A DNA stretch of 61,835 nt, taken from the NCBI GenBank assembly GCA_024231855.1, contig JAAEQD010000182.1, positions 1-61,835 on the forward strand. The letters run 5' to 3'. The position numbers were made by a program, and so were the translations under genes. The notes beneath the pieces were generated by a model. It did not search any database. It was not told where the DNA came from and saw only the letters and a program-made list of their open reading frames with translations. Of the stretch, positions 16,043 through 24,700 are shown in pieces; the stretch's first letter is position 1; each line of letters starts with the position of its first letter. The DNA comes from Candidatus Zixiibacteriota bacterium (GTDB lineage Bacteria; Zixibacteria; MSB-5A5; UBA10806; 4484-95).

Positions 16043-16070
16043 TTGGATTTTTCTGTGAATAAGTTATATT
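16043..16070 (+). promoter_or_regulatory. promoter of the BNR-repeat protein gene
   Basis: TTGGAT (16043-16048), 16-nt spacer, TATATT (16065-16070). The leader is about 40 nt to the ATG at 16116, which has TCGGAGG upstream. Confidence 0.45.
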
Positions 16071-16115
16071 ATTAACACGTAAGTAAATTACATAAAAGCA
16101 AATTCGGAGGTTTAA

Positions 16116-18701
16116 ATGTCCAGAATTAAGTATATACTCGCCTTGGGCGCAATAGTCGTAATATCGATTGCGTTTACATTTTCCATTATCGATTTCAATA
16201 CTGATAAATCGATCACATCGGAGAAATTCCACGACTACAAGATTTCGCAACGCAAAGGCGCGCCCAGTAAGAAGCCGACCGAGTGGTTTACGGTTTCTCG
16301 CGCTTATCCATACGATCATATCCCGTATCAGGCTTACAAAGCGGCCCTGGAGCGCGCCGAAGCGGTATATCATGCCTCGGCCAGCCTGGATGTTTTTCCC
16401 TGCGCGCAGGTAGGGCCATATAATGTCGGTGGCCGAATCACCGCTTTGGCTGCCGATCCCTATACCCCCAGCTTAATCTACGCCGGCGCCGCTTTAGGCG
16501 GCGTATTCAAATCGACCGATTATGGCGTCAACTGGGAGCCTATTTCCGATGACGTTCCCAGTCTGTCCGTCGGCGATATCGCGATCGATCCGATGGACTC
16601 CGATATCCTCTATTTCGGCACCGGAGAGGCCAACTCCTCGGGCGACTCTTATGACGGAACGGGTCTGTACCGCACCGACGATGGCGGGCTATCCTGGGAA
16701 TTTCTAGGCCTGCCCCAATCGCATCATATCGGGCGTATCGCTATCGATCCCGATGATAATCAGAAAATATTCGTGGCCTGCATGGGTTCGCTTTTCTCCA
16801 CCAATCAGGAACGCGGCCTTTATCGATCGACCGATGGCGGCGACAGTTGGGAACAAGTGCTGTCGGTTAACGACTCGACAGGCTGCATCGATGTGGTCAT
16901 CAATCCCGATAATACCGATATTATGTACGCGGCGATGTGGCAACGTATAAGAAGTCCTCACCGGCGGCGAGTCGGCGGAATTCATAGCGGAATCTACCGC
17001 TCGACAAACGGCGGCGACGATTGGGAACTCTTGGCTGATGGATTACCCGCCCCGCATATCAATAACGGCCGGATCGGGCTGGCAATCGCGCCATCCAATG
17101 CCGATGTTGTTTACGCCAGTTATGTCAACCATCCCGGCAGTTTCATGGGGGTCTGGCGATCTTCTAACGGCGGCGATACCTGGCAATCACGCCTGGAATA
17201 CCCGGAGCTTGATGAATTCTCCGGATTTGGCTGGTATTTCGGCCAAATATGGGTACATCCCAACGAGGAAAATACCGTTTACGTTGGCGATGTAGATTTT
17301 TGGAGAAGTACCGACGGCGGGGCTCATTTCTATTCGATAACCGGATCGATGCATGTCGACCATCACGCGCTATATCAAGACCCGGTTAATCCCGATTTCA
17401 TGATTAATGGCAATGATGGCGGTGTCTTTATCTCGCAAAACGCGGGTGGTAACTGGGCCAAGCTTTATGATCTGCCAATTACACAGTTCTACGCGATTAC
17501 CATCGATAAGCTTAATCCAGTTCGTTTATATGGCGGCACCCAGGATAACAGCACGCCCCGGACAATCGACGGCGTGCCCGATGACTGGGATGTGATTTTC
17601 TATGGCGATGGTTTTTATACAAATGTGGATTTCACCAATTCCGATATTATTTACGCCGAAGCCCAGTACGGCTACCTGGGCAAAACGACCAACCTCGGCG
17701 CAAATTGGGATGTTATATTTACGAACTATGATCACGGCGAACGATCCAACTGGAATACGCCGGTTGTGATGAGTCCTCATGATAACCAGGTACTTTTTTA
17801 TGGCGCCCAGAGAGTATATCAAACATTTAACGGCGGCGATTCGTTCATTCCGATCAGTCCTGATCTTACCGGCGGCGACGGCGGCGGCGAATTGCTGTTC
17901 GGTACTATAACCACGATAAGTCAATCGCCAATAAATCCCGATGTTATCTGGGCCGGCACCGATGACTCGAGGGTATGGGTAACCGACGATGGCGGAAACG
18001 ACTGGAATCTCGTTTCGGTTAGCCTGCCAAATAGATGGTGCACCAGAGTAACAGCCGATGTTTTCGATGAAGCGGCGGCTTATGTCACATTCTCCGGCTA
18101 TAAAATTGATGATATGATACCTCATATTTATAAAACGGATGACTATGGCATGATGTGGGATAATATAAGCGGTAATCTCGAAGGTATCCCGGTTAATGAT
18201 ATCCTGCCCGATCCCCAGCGGGCGGGCTGGCTCTATATCGGAACGGATTTCGGCATGTTCTATACGGAGGACGGTGGAGAAACGTGGGAAGCAATGAGTC
18301 CGGACCATCCTATCTGTCCCGTATTCGATATAGATTTGCATAACGAAACCCGTAAACTTGTATCGGGTACGCATGGCCGGTCGATGTATGCCTTCGATCT
18401 CAGTATGGTCGATATAGCCGAAACAGATAATCTTCCGCTGGCTGTAAGCTTGAATCAGAATTATCCGAATCCGTTCAACGCCAGTACTAATATCTCGTTC
18501 GAAACGAAAACTCCAGGTCATGTTGAATTGAAAGTTTATGACGCTACGGGCCGTCTGGTCTCTACATTAATCGATAAACATGTGGAAGCCGGCGCGCATA
18601 CGCTGACTTACGATGGTTCATCTATGGCCAGCGGCAATTATTTCGTCTCGCTCAAAGCCGATGGGATTCGATTATCGAAGAAGATGGCATTGGTGAAATA
18701 G
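16116..18701 (+). CDS. secreted BNR/sortilin-type beta-propeller protein with NPFN C-terminal sorting domain
   Basis: An 861-aa exported protein. N-terminal hydrophobic signal segment (YILALGAIVVISIAFTFSII), then a propeller built from at least ten Asp-box-like units such as STDYGVNWEPI, TDDGGLSWEFL, STDGGDSWEQV, SSNGGDTWQSR and TEDGGETWEAM, spread from about residue 130 to 730. The last 90 residues are a type IX-secretion-like domain: NQNYPNPFNASTNISF, LKVYDATGRLVSTL, SGNYFVSLKADG and the final KKMALVK. The relatives are glycosyl-hydrolase-like or Vps10/sortilin-like propellers; no catalytic function can be assigned. It is likely anchored to or released from the outer membrane. Confidence 0.8.
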   Translation: MSRIKYILALGAIVVISIAFTFSIIDFNTDKSITSEKFHDYKISQRKGAPSKKPTEWFTVSRAYPYDHIPYQAYKAALERAEAVYHASASLDVFPCAQVGPYNVGGRITALAADPYTPSLIYAGAALGGVFKSTDYGVNWEPISDDVPSLSVGDIAIDPMDSDILYFGTGEANSSGDSYDGTGLYRTDDGGLSWEFLGLPQSHHIGRIAIDPDDNQKIFVACMGSLFSTNQERGLYRSTDGGDSWEQVLSVNDSTGCIDVVINPDNTDIMYAAMWQRIRSPHRRRVGGIHSGIYRSTNGGDDWELLADGLPAPHINNGRIGLAIAPSNADVVYASYVNHPGSFMGVWRSSNGGDTWQSRLEYPELDEFSGFGWYFGQIWVHPNEENTVYVGDVDFWRSTDGGAHFYSITGSMHVDHHALYQDPVNPDFMINGNDGGVFISQNAGGNWAKLYDLPITQFYAITIDKLNPVRLYGGTQDNSTPRTIDGVPDDWDVIFYGDGFYTNVDFTNSDIIYAEAQYGYLGKTTNLGANWDVIFTNYDHGERSNWNTPVVMSPHDNQVLFYGAQRVYQTFNGGDSFIPISPDLTGGDGGGELLFGTITTISQSPINPDVIWAGTDDSRVWVTDDGGNDWNLVSVSLPNRWCTRVTADVFDEAAAYVTFSGYKIDDMIPHIYKTDDYGMMWDNISGNLEGIPVNDILPDPQRAGWLYIGTDFGMFYTEDGGETWEAMSPDHPICPVFDIDLHNETRKLVSGTHGRSMYAFDLSMVDIAETDNLPLAVSLNQNYPNPFNASTNISFETKTPGHVELKVYDATGRLVSTLIDKHVEAGAHTLTYDGSSMASGNYFVSLKADGIRLSKKMALVK

Positions 18702-18935
18702 GGAATTCTTCCAAGCTCAATACATATTTATCCATATGAAATTGCTATATCGGTAAATGTGTAAACCGACAATTAGCGTTAATTGACTGTTTAAGTGTTA
18801 GTTAAGCCAAAAGCCATATTTAAGCTTGGTTCAAGCTGTACTATGTATAAACATTGAACATTTATTGTCCGGTAAAAACTTTATTTATCTTTCCGACGTT
18901 AAATCATAGAAATCAATATAGAAGGAGGATTTAGG

Positions 18936-19364
18936 ATGGAGATAAATCCAGTAAGTTCGACTCATGCCAGTCAATTAATGGAGCATCGGCGACCAACTCA
19001 TGAGATGGCCGAGGCGACAACCAAAAAGACTGACAATGATCAGGCAAAACAGCAGGAGAAAACTACTGAAAACAACTCTACTGTAGCTACTACATCTCAA
19101 ACCGAAGCTACCGGTACGCACGCCGAAGACGAAACAGTCAGGTTGGCGGCTATAATGGCAAAAATGAGCGTTGTTAATAATCCGGACGATAAACAGGAAA
19201 ATGCTGCCGCAGAAAACCGTCAGACAGCCGATCAATCAAATAATAACGACGACAAGAATTCACAACCGGTTATAACTAATAGCATTGGTAATTATCAGTA
19301 CAACAAGGCGGCCATGAAAAACGAACTAAGCGCCATAATAGGCGGTATTGATAAAAAGGCTTAG
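18936..19364 (+). CDS. hydrophilic low-complexity protein of unknown function (142 aa)
   Basis: A strong site AGAAGGAGG lies 8 nt before the ATG. The protein has no signal peptide and is dominated by Asn, Thr, Gln, Ala, Lys and charged residues (ATTKKTDNDQAKQQEKTT, QENAAAENRQTADQSNNN), so it is probably disordered. Two short ordered-looking segments stand out: ETVRLAAIMAKMSVV in the middle and NKAAMKNELSAIIGGIDKKA at the end. The N-terminus MEINPVSSTHASQL resembles small cytoplasmic regulators or chaperone-like proteins, but I cannot assign a family. It is convergent with the GH35 gene, 35 nt away. Confidence 0.6.
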   Translation: MEINPVSSTHASQLMEHRRPTHEMAEATTKKTDNDQAKQQEKTTENNSTVATTSQTEATGTHAEDETVRLAAIMAKMSVVNNPDDKQENAAAENRQTADQSNNNDDKNSQPVITNSIGNYQYNKAAMKNELSAIIGGIDKKA

Positions 19365-19399
19365 CTTCGGCGGTATATAATGAAATTTAGATTGAATTA

Positions 19400-21565
19400 C
19401 TACTTCTTGGGAATCCAGTAGACACGAGCATCGAGATGTGACATTTCGAAAATCAAACCCTCCCTAAGATTAAGAGAGGTTGTTTCAATCTTGCCCTCTT
19501 CATCGAATATATCATGCATTATCACTTTGGCTTGACGGAATCCTACCTGGGATAGATCGACTGATACGACGACTTTCTTGGTAACTCCGCTGGTAGCCTG
19601 GGACGCGCCGGCATTAATCAGATATAATACAGCGCCCCGATCATTGGTGTGAATAAATACATCCACATCCGGCTCGGAACAGCCAACGGGAGTGTTGATA
19701 TTATTTTCGACAAGGATATCTTTCAAAAAGCTGAGTCGACCCGGTTCACCGCTGGCGGCGAGATCGTAGGTGAAGAAATAGAATTTGCCTTTGCCAAGTT
19801 TCTTCCAGATGCCAACGACTTTGGTGCCGGTTTTAGCAATAGACTTGGCCGTTCCTTTATTTTGAATATAGCCATAAACCAGCGACTTAAACGAATAGTT
19901 ATCGGTAGTGATATGAGCTGGATTATAGCCCATCTTGGTTTGAATGCCCAGGTTTCTGGCTAAATTTCTGGACGGTTTGAAATTCATGTTGAATCGGGGC
20001 GCCAGACCAACGAATACGACAGTCATGCCACCCGCAATCAGATCGTGTAACTTTTTCTGAAGCTGATCGGACATGTAATCGGCGCAAGGTACAAAAAGAA
20101 TTTTGATATCACCGAAATCCTCGGGCCGCCAGTTTTCATCCAGGTTATCCAGATCATAAACATCATAATCATAGTTTAAACCGGAAAGATCGGCTTGAAT
20201 ATTGGCAAAGGTCTGATTAACCAGGTCGTTAATATAGGCAAAGTCGCCCCCGGAAGTAATCTGGCTATACCATAAATATGGTTTGTACAAGCCAATCGCG
20301 ATTTTGGAGGAAGAGTTGGTCGTGCTTAAATCCATTACGCCAAAAGCCAGATTGAGCTTTCTGATATCATCATAACTTTCGTTTACTGTGCCATCCCTCT
20401 CCAGCGGCGATCCCCCCCAATGTTCCCGACCGACAAACATATAGTAATTGACACCCTTCAGGCCGGCCGCCAAAGAAGAGATTAAGAGGAAACGCTGGTG
20501 ACGGTAATCCGTTGGCGCGGGTTGATCCTCGCTTTCCCGGGGCGCGCCCGTGGCCAATTGGGATGACCATGAGTAGCCGGTAAGGCTTTCGGTAAGTCGA
20601 AGTTTTCTGGTAACCTGATTTATATCATCGGAATAGTCAATTGAGGTTCCGAGTATTGTCTTTTCGCCGCGAATATTCTCCCATGGAATTGGAATCGTGA
20701 AATCCAGAGACGATGGCACCGTTACTGAAAAAATACAGCCAACGCCAAGCGACTCCCATCGGTCTTTCAGAGTATTAATATACTCATTAAGCATTTTGCC
20801 CTTGAATTCGATCCAATCGAAATAAATTGTCAGGTGATCAGGCTTTTTCAATTGGAGTTCGATAGGCGGTGATGCTTCATTGAAAACTTTGATCTTGCCA
20901 TAACAAGCAGGCAGTTTTTTGGTGGTCTCATATTTCTCTTCCAGATATGCCGGATACAATTCATTAGCTACATAGCTGTTATAGTCCGCGTCGAAGAGTT
21001 TATCGTTCGAGCCGAAATTGATTTCATTATCCAATTGCACCAGGAATACGGGACCCTTGGGAAAGATATAGTTTTGAATCGCTTCAACCAGGCCGCCGAT
21101 ATATCGTTTAGCGTGATTTAAATACTTGGGATGCAGATAGCACGGCTGATAACCGGCCTTCACTCCACCGCTGTTTTTGGCGGATAATAGTCCACCGGCC
21201 GAATCGCGGGCAATTAATGACTCATCAGAGAAAATATAATCGGGCAAACCACCGTCCGGCCATTCGCCTTTAATCCAGGGACCAGGTCTAAGAATGATCT
21301 TAAATCCGAATTCGCGAGCCAGTTCTAAAAAGACAATTAAGTCCTTGTAAGGATTATCTAATCCCTGAAAATCGAATTCTCCGGGGCGTTCTTCGTGGAG
21401 ATTCCAGGGTACAAAACTGGAAATTATCCGAAATCCGGCCTTTTTGATCCTCTCAAAGCAGATCGACCAATAACGCTTAGGAACCCGAAAATAATGTATT
21501 TCGGCTGATACTGGCGTGAATACATCACGTCCAATTATGAATTTATTATCAATTAACCCTAACAA
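19400..21565 (-). CDS. glycoside hydrolase family 35-like beta-galactosidase, cytoplasmic
   Basis: 721 aa. The N-terminal half is a TIM barrel of clan GH-A: EIHYFRVPKRYWSICFERIK, FVPWNLHEERPGEFDF, IILRPGPWIKGEWPDGG, and the acid/base Glu181 in VQLDNEINF. A plausible nucleophile is Glu326 in RLTESLTGYSW. YYMFVGREHWGGSPLERDG follows, as in GH35 enzymes with a C-terminal amidotransferase-like domain (KILFVPCADYMSDQLQKKL). No signal peptide is seen, so it acts inside the cell on imported oligosaccharides. The start is a TTG at 21565; an in-frame stop is only four codons upstream, so no other start is available, and the ribosome-binding site is weak. The GH35 assignment is good; sugar specificity is unknown. 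Confidence 0.75.
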   Translation of the reverse strand: MLGLIDNKFIIGRDVFTPVSAEIHYFRVPKRYWSICFERIKKAGFRIISSFVPWNLHEERPGEFDFQGLDNPYKDLIVFLELAREFGFKIILRPGPWIKGEWPDGGLPDYIFSDESLIARDSAGGLLSAKNSGGVKAGYQPCYLHPKYLNHAKRYIGGLVEAIQNYIFPKGPVFLVQLDNEINFGSNDKLFDADYNSYVANELYPAYLEEKYETTKKLPACYGKIKVFNEASPPIELQLKKPDHLTIYFDWIEFKGKMLNEYINTLKDRWESLGVGCIFSVTVPSSLDFTIPIPWENIRGEKTILGTSIDYSDDINQVTRKLRLTESLTGYSWSSQLATGAPRESEDQPAPTDYRHQRFLLISSLAAGLKGVNYYMFVGREHWGGSPLERDGTVNESYDDIRKLNLAFGVMDLSTTNSSSKIAIGLYKPYLWYSQITSGGDFAYINDLVNQTFANIQADLSGLNYDYDVYDLDNLDENWRPEDFGDIKILFVPCADYMSDQLQKKLHDLIAGGMTVVFVGLAPRFNMNFKPSRNLARNLGIQTKMGYNPAHITTDNYSFKSLVYGYIQNKGTAKSIAKTGTKVVGIWKKLGKGKFYFFTYDLAASGEPGRLSFLKDILVENNINTPVGCSEPDVDVFIHTNDRGAVLYLINAGASQATSGVTKKVVVSVDLSQVGFRQAKVIMHDIFDEEGKIETTSLNLREGLIFEMSHLDARVYWIPKK

Positions 21566-21787
21566 TTTCGATTCTTATCACTTAAACTTTAAATTTCTCC
21601 ATCTATACAAGCCCGAAGCTAAAGTATAAAAAATAATACGATTTGTCAACTTAAATTTTTTAATTTATTGTGGCACAATAAGATAGGGAGCCACTCGAAA
21701 GTAGCTCCCTATTAGTCATATTCTGACAATGGTCTGCCATTTTGGCATGGCCGCCCGTCAGAAGACGAACGACCATGGTAGAATTAT
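21566..21787. other. short intergenic region between the GH35 gene and the Cys-rich surface protein gene
   Basis: Apart from the hairpin at 21683-21712, nothing is recognised. AT-rich DNA next to the GH35 start should hold its promoter. Confidence 0.4.
21683..21712 (-). terminator. hairpin after the 1,923-aa surface protein gene, probable terminator
   Basis: Perfect 9-bp stem ATAGGGAGC (21683-21691) / GCTCCCTAT (21704-21712), with ACT/AGT pairing further in. It lies about 75 nt beyond the stop codon at 21788. The following T-run on the minus strand is poor (ATCTTATTG), so termination may be weak or the hairpin may protect the 3' end. Confidence 0.55.
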
Positions 21788-24700
21788 CTACTTGGCTGAA
21801 CCACCGGGAAGGTCCGTACTGGAAACAGGAGGTGTTACACAGTTCGGCCAGCCGGCAGGAGCCTCCGCGGGCAGATCATCAGGTGTCGGCCATGCGGGAG
21901 TGTAATCCACGCAATTACTGATCGAGGCCAGACCTCTGAAGTAAGTGACTAACTTGGTTACGTCACTACCGATGACCAGACAGTCACCGTTAGCATCGGC
22001 GGAGCACCAGTAATCCGGTATTAAACAGGATGGGCTGGTGGGCAAGCCTCTGAAGTAGTTGACGAGATAAGTTACGTCACCACCAATAACCATTGGCGGC
22101 CAGGCGCCATTAGCCATGTTAACATCGCCAGGCAGGTATTCGAAGCCGCTGGCGCAAACTGTAAACGTTACCGGAACAGCTACGCTTGTGTAGACCGGAT
22201 CGTTTGTGGCGAAATCGATACTACCGGTGTATTCACCGCAGTCGAGATCGGCCGCATCCATTGTTACAGCGATAGTTACCGGCAGACTATCCGGTAGGAT
22301 AGCGCCGGATTCGGTATCAATAGACAGCCACGGCAATGGGTCATCATGGATACGAATAGCATCAACGGAGATTGCAGCGCCGTCAGCACCAGCATATCTC
22401 CAACCGAGAACGACATTCGTCTCTGTTGCATAGTCAGCCAGGCTAACACTGGCAAGATAGTAGACCCAGTTTTCGAAGACGCCTACATTGTCTTCCGCCC
22501 AAAGCGGATCGACTTCCCAGGTAGCGCCACCGTCGAGGGAGATATTGAGTTCGAGGTCGTAATTATCGTAAGGATCAACACCCCAATAGTAACTCATATT
22601 CCAATAGAATTCGACAGTTACAACATCGGCAGCGGTAGTCAGGTCGAGTACTGGGGAGATAAAGTATTCGTCTTGAGGAACCAATGCAGGATCATACACA
22701 CAATCAGCATGGTAAGTACCTTCATACGGACTATAACTATCTATAAGCCATGTGAAGCCAGCATTTGTTATACTCGTAGACCAATCAGTCGGAGGCATGA
22801 GGTTTTCCTCGAAACCTTGAGCAAGAATAGTCGAAGTAATTAATGGCTGATCGGCAATGCGACCGTTAACAGTACCCGGGAGCGGAGCCTTGGCGTTAAT
22901 CGGGTTGATATCAACCCAACCTTCGGTGTAGGCAGGCAGAGGAGTAATAGAAGCGGAGGCATTGAATGTCAACTCGCTGGTACCGATGTTGGAAACGTCG
23001 ATAGTGGTATTGAACACTTGTCCAGCCTCATCGACATTACCGGTAAGCTCAATCGGATCGACAACAAAGCCAGGGTTGGCCGGGCACGCATTGTCGGTGC
23101 AGTTCAAGTCAACGGTCCAAACGCCACTATATGTAGTAGCGCAATCACTGGCTGTTACAGAATCGACACAAGTATAATCATAGTAATCGCCATAACAGCA
23201 GCGACCGGTTGGCGGTTCGCACGCGTCGCCATCAATGATGTCGAGTTGGAAGTCGCCAACGTAATTATTGTAGCCCTGGACGAGAACAAGATATTCCACG
23301 CCAATCTCTGAACACCAATCCACACTGCTGCGCAGCGAGAATTCGGTGCAGTTGTCGTCATTACCGGCAACACAGATAGGATCAGCACAACCACCGGTAT
23401 AGACATTCAACTTGGTGTCGTAGCCGGTTAAAGCGTTACAGGTGGAAGCGGTAAGAGTATTGCCGTTACCGGTCACACTGTACCAGACACCCGGGGCGGT
23501 AATTGTTGTAACGCACATAGGAGCATCATCCAGCGTGGCTTCGAAAGTATAGCCGACGGTACTGGACGGGATAGCCACTGAGGTCGCGTTATCACAAAGG
23601 TCGTTAACCGGGACAGTCGGAGGATCAGAAACTACTACGTCGGCTACATAAGCCCTGGGGCAATTGTAAGGCGTATCGCCATAGACCGACGGGGCGATAA
23701 AGAAGTAGTAAGTGCCGGGATCGACTATAGCGGTAAGCGATAACTCTTCGCAAAGATCAGCACCACCGCTGGCAACGGTAACCATGGAATCACAGTGGTT
23801 GCCTGTGATGATGATCAATGAGAGCGGGAATTCCGCGGTGGCGGTCCAGGTGACACGCTTACGCTCGGTAAGATCTAAAGTGTACCAGTCGGTATCACGA
23901 TAGTTGAGGTAAGTACCAGGATTGTCCGGATCATCAAAAAGGAATGTTCCGGAAGTACCACAGATGATATCGCCGGAGCTGATTGACTGGAAGACAGGTA
24001 TTGTTGAATTACAGCCACCATTGTAAGTATCGTCATAATCGGTACCGCAATCGGTTTCGCCTTCGGCGATACCTTCAGGCGGACATTCGACTACGCAAAC
24101 CTCACAAGGATCGTCAATGCAGTTCAAACCAATTGTCCATGAACCGGAATAAGTATCGGTACATTCGGCTTCAGTCAGATCGCTTAAGCACAGAGGATCA
24201 AAGATATCATCATAGCAGCAACGGCCGGTCGGCGGAGTGCCAACATACAGATCGTATTCACCGCAAGCGGTGCCGTATCCGTCGACAACTATGTAATATG
24301 TACCGGGAGTGAAAACGGTGTCGATCTGTGATTGTAAACCACAGAAATCATCGTTGTAGGCCCACTCGGTACCTTCACCTGTGCAACAATCGGTCTGGTA
24401 GATAGCGATCTTGGTATCCCAAGCCGCGCCACATACAGAAACCGTAACCCAATCGGTGGTTTCAGTGACTACCATCTCATAGATAACGTCAGCGTTGTCA
24501 CCATACAGGACATCGCAGTCATCAGCGAAGTTGCAGGTGTTATCGGAATCGGTGTACGGCAGAGAGGCGATAACTTTCGGATAAGCGCAGTTTTCACCCT
24601 CTTGAAGCGCCGGGCAAGGAGCTGGATCGTCGGTGCAAAGAGCGCCGGCAATCCATGAATAACCGCTGTATGTATCGTAGCAGTCAGGTTCACTGACACC

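Noticed and set aside
17526..18521. 331-codon antisense frame inside the BNR protein gene
   Set aside because: Caused by the codon bias of the sense gene; no ribosome-binding site or domain.
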